In this document: positions 54,615 to 64,000 of the stretch, piece after piece
Layout: every line of letters begins with the position of its first letter
Numbering within the stretch: position 1 is the stretch's first letter
Assembly: GCA_032718475.1 (NCBI GenBank)
Contig: JAUCBJ010004124.1
Span: forward strand, 1 to 64,000
Direction: 5' to 3'
Source of the DNA: Nemertoderma westbladi
Taxonomy: Eukaryota; Xenacoelomorpha; Nemertodermatida; Nemertodermatidae
Length of the DNA stretch: 64,000 bases
The notes under the pieces: generated by a model
The model's input: only the letters and a program-made list of their open reading frames with translations
What the model was told of the DNA's origin: nothing
Databases searched by the model: none
Program-made: the position numbers and the translations under genes

Positions 54615-56063
54615 ATGACGGAGTTGATAGAAGATGATCTTGGTATCAGGGAGCGATATACTCTACCTTTACAAGCATTTGTGGATAGCTTGATACGCGG
54701 TGAAACCGATCCAACCATTACGGAGGACGATGGTCGTTATATCGAACCGCCGATGTCCCAAGAGCAACTTACGCGTGAATTGGACTATCGAAAATTCACC
54801 GCTCGCTATACGCATCGTAATAGTACGTATATGGACTTCCTAACTACCGGCCATCCTATCGATTTACATGATACGGACGATGTAGACACCGAAAGGGAAA
54901 TGGTTCTATTTAAATATCATACCCAGCGGAGTCGAAACGATAAACCGAGAATAGATCACGAAAATTCTATTCGTAACAGACTGGGAAGACGAACCAATAT
55001 GCCTAGAATCTGAGGAGATTCAGCCTATTGCGCCCGGAACAGCGACAACGATTACATCCTAGAATGGTATCAAGGTCCACAGTGTCTCACTGCGTACGAT
55101 TATCGACATGCCAACTATGTTTCTAGACAACGTTGTCGGTTATGCGCATCGAGAGACCATGATACGCCCATGGACACAAACGTCCACTGTTCCTATTTCC
55201 AAGAACAACCGACTATGGAAATTTATTGCGCATATTGCAGACTCAATAACTTGCATATTTTTGCGTTTTGCCCTCAATTTATGACTCAATGTCACCATTG
55301 TCAACTAAAGGGACACGCCAGTTTCGATTGCCCTTTTAATCACAATTTGGAAAGCGTAGATGAAATGATCACACTACGTTACATCAGAGCTTGGGAAGCG
55401 AACGCTGATTTACATTGTGATTCGCGCCATCGCTATTATCCCGGACGCGCTTACGAAGGAGTTTATGCGTTCCATCCTTATCTATTCGCTTCGGTTGAAC
55501 AGAAATCCCTCATATCGAGTTACGAGCTACTGAAGCGCGTCGGAGAATGTATTTCAACCAAATTCGTACGCAAATTTCTCAGGAGTGTTAATCCTAGCGA
55601 CCTTCATTCCTATAACTTAATCAATTATATCCGTCAGGATCCGGACTATGGAGACTTGTTTGTTAACTCACACCCCGAGTTACAGGAAGTATATCGACGG
55701 CCTTACGAATACCGAGCCCGCGAACGCGAGTTGGAAAGGACCATTAAACCCCGGAGGTTTCTAACTGCCTATGGTCCACCCACGGCCCTCGTTCAGACCA
55801 CTCGTAAAGGACCCGTAAGAGCGGCTGTCTTGAAACGAGCTCTCAAAGCCGTTAGACCCCTCTCCCCTGACGTTGATGTCAATCAACCCGGTACTTCGAC
55901 TGGCGGATACACCGACCATAATCCTACACCCTCTGATGCAATCATATTGCACCCTTCACCCAGGAGTTATAGCCCTCCTTGTAAAGTGGCTCGCCCCAAA
56001 GAGAAAAGGACTCTGGCTAGCTTTAAAAAACTGTATAAAACTGTAAAACTGTGTAATATATAA
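54615..56063 (+). pseudogene. zinc-knuckle protein of the BEL/Pao-accessory family, copy 2
   Basis: One frame of 483 codons from ATG 54615, interrupted only by TGA at 55011-55013 (RI*GDS). The N-terminal region is acidic (IEDDLGIRERYTLPLQAF, EREMVLFKYHTQRSRNDKPRID). Three Cys/His clusters follow: CRLCASRDHDTPMDTNVHC, CAYCRLNNLHIFAFC and CHHCQLKGHASFDC. Then comes a helical domain (GVYAFHPYLFASVEQKSLIS, LLKRVGECISTKFVRKFL) and a basic, Pro-rich tail. The layout (acidic N-terminus, three knuckles, helical domain, basic tail) is that of the ORF at 6821-7819. It lies 1.6 kb downstream of BEL/Pao copy 3 on the same strand; no exonuclease-like ORF precedes it. A 49-bp end of the DNA-transposon-like element lies 15 bp after the stop. 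Confidence 0.65.
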
Positions 56064-56078
56064 GAATACTGTGTAAAA

Positions 56079-56127
56079 TATAAATTTTGGCAGGTTAAAC
56101 TGCTAAAGGTCTTCAAAAGCGCGTACA
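56079..56127 (+). mobile_element. terminal fragment of the DNA-transposon-like element, copy C
   Basis: ATATAAATTTTGGCAGGTTA to GCGCGTACA, identical over about 49 bp to the right end of copy B (46847-46895). No left part is visible before it, so it is truncated, unless the element extends through the neighbouring gene. Confidence 0.75.
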
Positions 56128-56203
56128 ATAATAGAGTGCACTATTGATATATTTAATGGAAATTATAGGCTTAACTGTTTGTCTATTAACTATTAAGGTG
56201 TCC

Positions 56204-57652
56204 CTCATTAATGTTTGCGTCCCTCATTAATGTTTGTGTCCCTCATTATTGTTTTTGTCCCTCATTAATGTTTATGTCCCTCATTACCGTAATGTTTGTG
56301 TCCCTCAGTAATGTTTGTGTCCCACATTAATGTTTGTGTTCCTCATTAATGTTTGTGTCCCTCATTAATGTTTGTGTCCCTCATTAATGTTTGTGTCCCT
56401 CATTAATATTTGTGTCCCTCATTAATATTTGTGTCCCTCATTAATGTTTGTGTCCCTCATTAATGTTTGTGTCCCTCATTAATATTTGTGTCCCTCATTA
56501 ATATTTATGTCCCTCATTAATGTTTGTGTCCCTCATTAAAGTTTGTGTCCCTCATTAATATTTGTGTCCCTCATTAATATTTGTGTCCCTCATTAATATT
56601 TGTGTCCCTCATTAATATTTGTGTCCCTCATTAATGTGTGTCCCCCATTAATGTTTGTGTCCCTCATTAATGTTTGTGTTTCTCATTAATGTTTGTGTCC
56701 CTCATTAATGTTGTGTCCCTCATTAATGTTTATGACCCTCATTAATGTTTGTGTCCCTCTTTAATGTTTGTGTCCCCCATTAATGTTTGCGTCCCTCATT
56801 AATGTTTGTGTTCCTCATTAATGTTTGTGTTCCTCATTAATGTTTGTGTCCCTCATTAATGTTTGTATCCCTCATTAATGTTTGTGTCCCTCATTAATGT
56901 TTGTGTCCCTCTTTAATGTTTATGCCCCCCATTAATGTTTGCGTCCCTCATTAATGTTTGTGTCCCTCATTAATGTTGTGTCCCTCATTAATGTTTGTGA
57001 CCCTCATTAATGTTTGTGTCCCTCATTAATGTTTGTGTCCCTCATTAATGTTTGTGTCCCTCATTAATGTTTGTGTCCCTCATTAATGTTTGTGTCCCTC
57101 ATTAATGTTTGTGTCCCCCATTAATGTTTGTGTCCCTCATTAATGTTTGTGTCCCTAATTAAAGTGTGTCCCTCATTAATGTTAGTGTCCCTCATTAATG
57201 TTTGTGTCCCTAATTAAAGTGTGTCCCTCATTAATGTTAGTGTCCCTCATTAATGTTTGTGTCCTTCATTAATGTTTGTGACCCTCATTAATGTTTGTGT
57301 CCCTCATTAATGTTTGTGTCCCTCATTAACGTTTGTGTCCCTCATTAATGTTTGTGTCCCTCATTAATGTTTGTGTCCCTCATTAATGTTTGTGTCCCTC
57401 ATAAATGTTTGTGTCCCTCATTAATGTTTGTGTCCCCCATTAATGTTTGTGTCCCTCATTAATGTTAGTGTCCCTCATTAATGTATGTCCCTCATTAATG
57501 TTTGTGCCCCTCATTAATGTTCGTGTCCCTCATTAATGTTTGTGTCCCTCATTAATGTTTATGTCCCTCATTAATGTTTGTGTCCCTCATTAATGTTTGT
57601 GTCCCTCATTAATGTGCCCTCATTAATGTTTGTGTCCCACATTAATGTTTGT
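56204..57652 (+). repeat. 19-bp minisatellite, about 75 units
   Basis: The unit GTGTCCCTCATTAATGTTT is repeated for 1.45 kb, with frequent single-base variants (ATTAATATTT, CCCCCATTAA) and occasional short units. It runs up to the start of the integrase-core gene. Confidence 0.95.
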
Positions 57653-58460
57653 GTCCTGGCCGCTATGGGCTTCCGTAGATATCGGAGTGTCTGGCATCAA
57701 TTAAAACTTAAGGGCATTCATGTTCCCCGATCAACAGTAGCCCTTATATTACGTACACTTTGTCCTGAGGCAACCGAACTCCGGCGTCGTCACCGACTTC
57801 AGCGCCGCCAGTACTTCAATATCAGACCTAATGCAGTTTGGCACGTGGTTGGACATGATAAACTTAAACCTTATGGATTTCCAATCCACGGTGCTATTGC
57901 TGGTTGGTCGTGTTATATTTTGTGGTAAAAAGTCGTCATTTCTAACAATAACCCTAACAATATATGTTTTTTCTTTTTGGAAGTTATACAACTATATGGA
58001 TGTCCCATACAGGTTGAAACTGATCGGGGGACTGAAAATGGTACCATGGCGACGGCGCAAGCAGTCTTAAGTTGCATATCCTCTTGCAGGACATTGCTTT
58101 CGCCATGAGGACCAGCCAGTGCATAATCTTGTACTTTGGAAGCCTCATGGAGTGAATAAGCATGGTAGACAGCCCATGACTTTCTTGAGACGCATCTTAA
58201 AGGACACTGGCCTTGAAGATGCGGATGATCTAGCAAATGTCATTGGTGATAGAGATAGGGAGTTGTGGCGGCGTAATTTTGTCGACAAGCCGGCACAGCA
58301 TTCTTAAAGATACAGCTGCAATGCAGCATGCCGATCCTAGTAGTGCATATCCTATCTTTAACAGCGGACCTACCGGCCTCAAGTATACTAGAGTGAAACA
58401 GGAGGGAAGTACAAATAAATATACAGCACGAGTATTAATTGCTGCCTGGTGATGGTGATA
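57653..58460 (+). pseudogene. decayed integrase-core (rve) gene, split by an RTE fragment
   Basis: Reads GFRRYRSVWHQLKLKGIHVPRSTVALILRTL, EATELRRRHRLQRRQYFNIRPNAVWHVVGHDKLKPYGFPIHGAIAGW and, after a frame change, LYGCPIQVETDRGTENGTMATAQ. This matches an animal family of integrase-core proteins ('GYR..H..L...G..V....V..LL...DP.G...R...RL.RR.Y...GPN..WH.D..DKLKP+G..I.G.IDGFSR'). The first catalytic Asp (WH-I-D-G) reads V, and the frame is broken. An RTE 3' fragment (58083-58343) interrupts the gene and is flanked by a 10-bp TSD; coding-like sequence resumes beyond it to about 58460. Confidence 0.65.
58083..58343 (+). mobile_element. 5'-truncated RTE LINE, 3' end only, with 10-bp TSD
   Basis: Reads AGHCFRHEDQPVHNLVLW... 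to FVDKPAQHS and the same 3' end GATCCTAGTAGT as the copy at 22.8-26.9 kb. TGCATATCCT lies on both sides (58073-58082 and 58344-58353). Confidence 0.9.
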
Positions 58461-58799
58461 TTAATTTAATAAATGAATGTCGGAGCTCTGAGCACGAACT
58501 TTGTTCCTAATATGTGAAAATTCCAATTTTGTTCAAATTCACAGCGAACATTTTTCCTATTAAATAATATAAATATTCCAATTACATAAAATGAAAGTAA
58601 TTTACAGAATTGGAATAAAGTTCTCAATGACAGGAACAAAGTTCGCACTACTAATTGGAACATAATTAATTATAAAATAAAAGAAATAGTCGAAACTTCC
58701 GGATTTTGATACTAGAAAATATAATATATGGTTATTATGCCATGCAATTATAGGCCTAGTAATAATAGTGTAAATCATTCTTAAGGGCAATGAGTTAAG
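58461..58799. other. AT-rich non-coding sequence
   Basis: GAACAAAGTTC-type words recur (58495, 58625). No gene seen. Confidence 0.4.
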
Positions 58800-58985
58800 A
58801 TTGGTATAATAAGGTAAGCCAGGAATGCTTTGCTTTAGTTAGCATGGCGTTAAATTGCAAAGTGAAATATAACTGCAGACAGTGAGTTAATTGGCCTAAG
58901 TAAGGTAAGCCAGGCAGGCTATGTGGAGGTAAAATGCAAAGTGAAATATAACAGAAGAAAGCCATGTATACTTCACATGGGCGCG
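58800..58985 (+). repeat. ~85-bp tandem duplication; unit piece recurs at 62135-62180
   Basis: AAGGTAAGCCAGG...TGCAAAGTGAAATATAAC occurs twice (about 58811 and 58899). TGCAAAGTGAAATATAACTG and TTCTTCACATGGG recur near 62139-62182. Confidence 0.7.
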
Positions 58986-59040
58986 GCCTGGTCTCTCTCT
59001 CTCTCCCCCCCTCTTGTGTGTTGTATATTGTGGGGCGAGA

Positions 59041-59618
59041 CACGTAGTCGACGAGCCTTGGCATACGGTTCATATAGGGTAAATGGGGCATGTCCGTCTG
59101 TCTGTCCGTCCGTCTGTCTGGTAAATGTTTGAACGCGAATTTCTCGGCATCGCTGGTTCGGAATTGAACCAAACTTAGTAGGCAAGTAGTAGAGAGAAAG
59201 TTTAGAAAGTTTGTAAAGTTTGGTGAAAAATCATGCAGTCTGACGTCAGCTACGACAGATTTTGTGGTTTTTAGAAAATGTTAAATTTCTCGGGAAGGCC
59301 TCATTTTCCTGAGCTGAAATTTTGGTGGCCTGTAGAGAATCATGAAGTCTATCTTTTACGAAATTGAAAAGTTAAGACATTTAATTGGGGATCCGCTAGA
59401 GACTCAGAAGTAATGACATAGGCCTACCGGTACGGTACTGCTGTACAGTGCTGCACTGGTAAGTACAAAATTGCAGAATAACAATTTGACACCACCTAGC
59501 GGATTAACATATGATTGTATATCGAATGAATACATTTATAGCATGGGATATGGGGTTCAAACTAGACATGCCCCATTTGCTCTATATGAACCGCATGCCA
59601 AGGCTTGCCGACTACGTG
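59041..59618 (+). mobile_element. MITE-like element with 54-bp inverted repeats
   Basis: CACGTAGTCGACGAGCCTTG... (59041-59094) is the reverse complement of 59565-59618 with about five mismatches, all transitions. The interior (470 bp) holds a (GTCT/GTCC)n microsatellite at 59093-59120 and no ORF. TSDs are not obvious. Confidence 0.7.
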
Positions 59619-60536
59619 CTGCGCGAAGTCCCCACGAACGTGTTATGTATTATTGATGATTAATGGTGTAATGGATAGTATTGAGAAAAATTACCAGAAA
59701 TAAATCACCATAACAACAATAATTACATTATTTTAGAGGGCCCTCTTCCATACACCGATAAAGAGGCATCTATAAAGAGGCATTTTCGTAATGAACATTA
59801 TTATAATTAGTGTATTACTGTAATATATTAAAGTGACTCGTCTTTTTTTAGATAACTTTTTTTTATTGCTCAAGTGATTCGGTTGATTTTTTGGGCAAGT
59901 GACTGCACTGCACCCCGCCCCGATGAGACTGACATTATTTAAATGACTGCTTACTGGCTTACTGACTTACTTACTGAAATTGTAACTGAAATTTTATCAG
60001 AATCAAAACTGTAACTGTAACTGTAACTGAAATGCTTAATTTTTTAATACTGAAACTGTAACTGAAATCTTACACTTTGTAATACTGAAAATGTAACTGT
60101 AACTGAAATGCAAAACTTTGAATACTGTAACTGTAACTGAAATGAGTAAAAATTGATTCAGTTCTCAACACTAGCTGACAATAGTATTGAAATAATTAGC
60201 AATGGTAAATAACAAAACTTGATGAGAAAATTAATTTTTATGAAGCATCCTCAACAAGTAAAATTAATAACCCTACAGTTTGAATGTCTACATTGTGATG
60301 GTACTTAGGGCTACAACTCAAATGAATAATTATTAAGTATTGATAATATATCAATATTCAGTAATGCAATTGAATTTGTTTCAAATTGTTCTTTTTTATT
60401 TATTCAACTAAAAATTAGTATGTAATTTACGTACCATTGCATCCAGACACCCCCCCTCCCCTGTATCATAATATTGTGACACAAAGAAATTTTCCTAAGT
60501 AAATATTTGACCATTGTTTCGCCTTGCGTACATCAT
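59619..60536. other. non-coding; simple AACTGTAA-type repeats
   Basis: Positions 59965-60145 are built from ACTGTAACTGAAAT words in loose tandem. TTGGGCAAGTGAC at 59891 is the reverse complement of the motif clustered at 61.6-62.3 kb. No gene. Confidence 0.5.
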
Positions 60537-60735
60537 AACATAAACTACAGTATATAGGCCTATGGAATATGCAGTACGGTTTATTTCATAAACTACTGTA
60601 TATAGGCCTATGGAATATGCAGTACGGTTATATCATAAACTACTGTATATAGGCCTATGGAATATGCAGTACGGTTATTTCATAAACTACTGTATATAGG
60701 CCTATGGAATATGCAGTACGGTTATATCATAAACG
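60537..60735 (+). repeat. 47-48 bp tandem repeat, four units
   Basis: CATAAACTACTGTATATAGG-type unit, with CCTATGGAATATGCAGTACGG, repeated at about 60537, 60586, 60633 and 60681. Confidence 0.9.
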
Positions 60736-60884
60736 GTTATTTCATCTATACCTATAAAAGTCAAATTCTCTCTCTCTGTGTTCGAACTCCTCCAAAATGG
60801 GGGAAGGGATTTTCGCTGGGACTTGGGATGTGTGTATAACTTTAACCAGTGGTCGTTATAGGCCACTTTTCGAAAATTTTAATT

Positions 60885-60990
60885 CACGTTCGGTACCTGT
60901 ACTGGGTACCGGTACGTCAGTAGGCCTATACCGGTACCAGTACGTCAGTAGGCCTATACCGGTACCAGTACGCCAGTAGGCCTATGCCGG
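60885..60990 (+). repeat. ~30-bp minisatellite, three units
   Basis: TACCGGTACCAGTACGTCAG + TAGGCCTA repeated three times, rich in the palindromes GGTACC and TAGGCCTA. Confidence 0.85.
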
Positions 60991-61594
60991 TAGCGGGAAA
61001 TACCGGGTAACATGCCTCGGGTATTGCCTGCTAGTAAACTATATAGGCCTATGGAATATATTATTTGGCAAATATTAACTTTGATATCTACGTATAAACA
61101 AAATGTATAAAAGTGGAGGGAGAGTTTGTTTATACAATCTCTAATCAGCATAGGCCTACATACTGACTTCTCAAGGGTAATAATGTTAAAACAACAATAA
61201 TTCTTTACTTACCACAATGTTGAATTTACAGATTGTCAGAGTAATGGTGTTCTGGGGATGCAGTCACAATGGCAGCAGGACATTTCAGTTCAGTGGTTGG
61301 TGGGTTGGGCAATCAACACGCGACCAATGTCCTTTGGCCGCTATGCTGGGTGTGTACATTATACTGTACCATTATTGTACTACGTACATAGTACCTGCCC
61401 TTACGGACTCCACCCATAAGTTCATTCTCACCAGGCGCCTCCTGAGGTGAACTGTCCCCACCACCCACCCCCCCCCCCCCGTTAACATAAATATGCGATG
61501 CCTCCCAACCCGGCCACTTCCCCCCGTTCACCCCCCCCCCCCCCCCCTCACTCATCACGAAATACAGTGGGATGCAGACACTCTCTGCTCTCTA
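60991..61594. other. non-coding; poly-C tracts
   Basis: C runs at 61468-61480 and 61531-61547. The reverse-strand ORF across them is Gly-rich by composition only. Confidence 0.5.
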
Positions 61595-62260
61595 AACTCT
61601 CCCAATAGGTCACTTGCCCATTAAAAAATATTTTAGGTCACTCGCCCAAAATATTTCATTTTTAACTGAAAGTAAGTCACTTTACCAATAGGTCACTTGC
61701 CCAATACTCGACTTACAGAATAAGCTCAATAAGTTTTTTTGAGACCGTAATTTCCATTCACTACGTAATCTACCTGTTGCTAGGCCTACCACAATCAGAT
61801 GGGGAAGTATCCTATTGGGCAAGGTTCTGCATCCCATTACGTCGCAGTTAATTTACAGGTTAACTGTCACTTGCACAATACGTCACTTGCCCCGCCCAAT
61901 GAGTCGGTTGCCCATGTGAAGAATACCAGGATTTAACTTTTCGGTCGACTTTTTATTGGAATTTTATATATGAAGATTTTTAATTTTTTTTTAATTTATC
62001 TTGTGTAAGTGTATTAAAGCGTTTATTTCTGTCTTATAACCTGTACATATACTAATTTGTTTATTGTTTTGGTTAGATTCAGCCCTTCTGTAACCTGTGT
62101 TTTTGGTGAAAGCCTGGTATTCTTCACATGGGGGTAACTGCAAAGTGAAATATAACTGCACAAAGTCTGGTATTCTTCACATGGGCCATTAAAAATCAGA
62201 CGAGTCACTTGCCCAATAGTTTTAAATAGAAAAGTCATTTTCCCAATGGGTCTCTTGCTA
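61595..62260 (+). repeat. cluster of ~10 dispersed GTCACTTGCCCAAT motifs
   Basis: Close matches near 61610, 61642, 61676, 61689, 61866, 61881, 61910, 62204, 62233 and 62250, with irregular spacing (not a tandem array). Confidence 0.65.
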
Positions 62261-63474
62261 ATATCCCGTTCAACTTCACATTTAAATGCGTTTAATAATT
62301 ATCTTGATTAGTAAACTGCAGATTTTGGCAATATGTATTACGTTGAAATTGTTTAAAATGTAATATTGGTGATGCTAATTAATTCATTTAATACTGTATC
62401 ATATTATCATTATGTATAACTTATAAGGATTAATTTAACACAAAGATTATCCTGAATTTTAATCGCCAATTTTATTTGAGCGCCAAGGGCAGTAGCGGGT
62501 ATTGTTGGGGCAGCGAGTGCAGCGGGTTTTGTTGGGGCGTTGGGGCGCCCCAACCATTTATTTCGTTGTTGAGAATGTATAACCCCGTGACACCAAGTTG
62601 CTGAATTTCGCGATATATAGATTGACAAAAGTGAAAGTAACAAATTTGATGAATAGAATTTGGAAGGAGGTCCTGAACAGCGGGTATTAAGCCCGAAATT
62701 ATTTGGAATTTTTAGCCATTCTGTCTTCCATTTTTAATTGGTAGTTGATGAGTACCTGTTTCCCCTAGGGAGTAAGGACCTGAGGGGGGGGGGGGGGGGG
62801 GGGGGCTCACTGGAAATAAGTCATCAGTTGTCAGCCGTAACTGTTTACTATAGCTAAGAACTTTTATTTTTTATGCAATAATTATTAAATGTAAACTTCA
62901 ATAATGTTTGATGTTATATTTTTCATGTTGGTTGTTTAGCGTTGGGTGGCAATAGACATTGAGGAGGTATGAATACACAAATTCACTACTAACTATTCTC
63001 AAAACTTTACTAGGATTAAAGAAAAGCACGCCCACCGAATTTCCCGATGTTGAACTCAATCGACCTACACTTAAATTAGTTGTAAAATCGAGAACAGCCA
63101 AATTCTAATTCTTTAAGGGGTTCTTTGTCTCAGAAGATAATAAAGACAGCCCGCTATATGATGCATTGGTTGTAAACAAAACAAAGGACTCAACACTTTG
63201 GAATTACCCCTTGGATTTCTCTAAAATTAAAGACCCTCTGTTATAACCCAGGATAGTTTAGTAACAATGAGAAATGCAGTAAGAAGCAAGCTGATATTCA
63301 AGCCTTTTCACGCTTGCGACCGTCTTCTCATACCCTCGCAATCAAACAGGGACGCTACAATAGAACTCCGCGCGAATCACGTCTTTGCGCTTGAGGCAGC
63401 ATTGAAACAGAGGAGTATCTCCTACTGTACTAGAATGTCATAACTACACGGACAGCAGATACATTGGTTCTTAC
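62261..63474. other. non-coding; poly-G tract at 62784-62805
   Basis: No gene recognised. From about 63300 the sequence becomes less AT-rich, possibly the decayed N-terminal part of the following zinc-knuckle gene. Confidence 0.4.
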
Positions 63475-64000
63475 CCCGGTGGACTCCAGCGTACCCTGCT
63501 CCTACTTTAAAGATCAACCTGCTATGGAGATTTATTTTGAGCGTATTGTAGACTTAATAATCTACACATCTTCGCAGTCTGTCCTCAATTTATGACTCAA
63601 TGCCATCATTGCCAGTTTAAAGGACACGCAAGTTTCGATTGCCCTTTCAACCGAGATCTAGAAAGCATAGACGAAATGGTTGCCCTGCGTTACATCAGAG
63701 CTTGGGAAGCGAATGCGGATTTACATTGCGAATCACGTCATCGATACTATCCCAGATGTGCCTATGAAGGAGTCTATGCGTTTCACCCCTATCTCTTTGC
63801 TTCCGTTGAGCAAAAATCTCGCACTCCAAGCTACGAGCTAATGAAGCGTGTTGGCGAGAATATTTCAACTATATTTGTTCGCAAGTATCTGAGGAATATT
63901 AATCCTAATAACCTGAATTCCTATAACTTGATCAACTTCATCCGTCAAGATCCGGAATACGGTGACTTGTTCATAAACTCGCATCCAGAGCTACAAGAAG
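63475..64000 (+). pseudogene. zinc-knuckle protein of the BEL/Pao-accessory family, copy 3 (runs off window)
   Basis: Reads CSYFKDQPAMEIY, then after a one-base shift and a TGA replacing the first knuckle Cys (about 63539) AYCRLNNLHIFAVC, CHHCQFKGHASFDC, YIRAWEANADLHCESRHRYYP, GVYAFHPYLFASVEQKS, LMKRVGENISTIFVRKYL and YGDLFINSHPELQE. Very similar in protein to 55190-55700; many codon differences are at third positions. It continues past 64000. Confidence 0.75.

Noticed and set aside
56204-57652. Array of short repeats resembling a CRISPR
   Set aside because: The units are contiguous 19-mers without unique spacers, in animal DNA.
61313-61558. Glycine-rich reverse-strand protein
   Set aside because: Composition comes from poly-C tracts; no coding support.

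Overview
The window looks like repeat-dominated nuclear DNA of an invertebrate animal. It has no operons, bacterial genes or CRISPR. It is largely retrotransposons of metazoan type (BEL/Pao, RTE, CR1/L2-like, Penelope-like), satellites and minisatellites, plus one exon ending at a GT donor that resembles a gustatory-receptor-like gene. That exon, and the TTAGG-like steps inside a satellite, hint at an arthropod, but the species cannot be fixed from sequence alone.

Layout. 1-9248: a BEL/Pao LTR retrotransposon on the + strand, 5' end outside the window, with decayed gag, protease-RT-RNase H, integrase and pol C-terminus. It then carries two extra ORFs in the env position: a DEDD 3'-5' exonuclease-like protein (5778-6821) and a three-CCHC zinc-knuckle protein (6821-7819). 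They share a TGATG stop/start overlap and are followed directly by a polypurine tract and a putative 1.4 kb 3' LTR. 9568-9940: a GIY-YIG remnant (Penelope type). 11834-15445 (-): an internally deleted BEL/Pao. 15446-18343 (-): an RTE LINE with an open 950-codon frame. 18420-22646 (-): a CR1/L2-like LINE flanked by a 15-bp target-site duplication (TSD). 22781-26892 (+): a second RTE copy with a 30-bp TSD, itself split by a 1.2 kb TSD-flanked DNA-transposon-like element. 28-35.6 kb: fragments of another RT family, a UUCG-hairpin minisatellite, palindrome repeats and an old RTE fragment. 35625-38819: an intact 1064-aa Penelope-like ORF, followed by a 4.5 kb array of ~155-bp repeats and a possible hammerhead-like PLE 3' end near 43.8 kb. 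44213-44911 (-): the receptor-like exon. 45646-46895: a second copy of the DNA element. 48886-53003: a third BEL/Pao lacking RT and integrase. 54615-56063 and 63475-64000: two more members of the zinc-knuckle family. 56.2-57.65 kb: a 19-bp minisatellite. 57.65-58.46 kb: a decayed integrase-core gene split by an RTE 3' fragment. 59.0-62.3 kb: a MITE-like inverted repeat and several minisatellites.

How it works together. Most coding material belongs to mobile elements, not host pathways. The least routine signal is the accessory gene pair at the 3' end of the first BEL/Pao element: it lies between pol and the PPT/LTR, so it appears to be part of the element. A relative of its zinc-knuckle ORF lies downstream of the third BEL/Pao on the same strand. 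Nested insertions with TSDs allow partial dating: the two long RTE copies look young, the 32.6 kb RTE fragment old.
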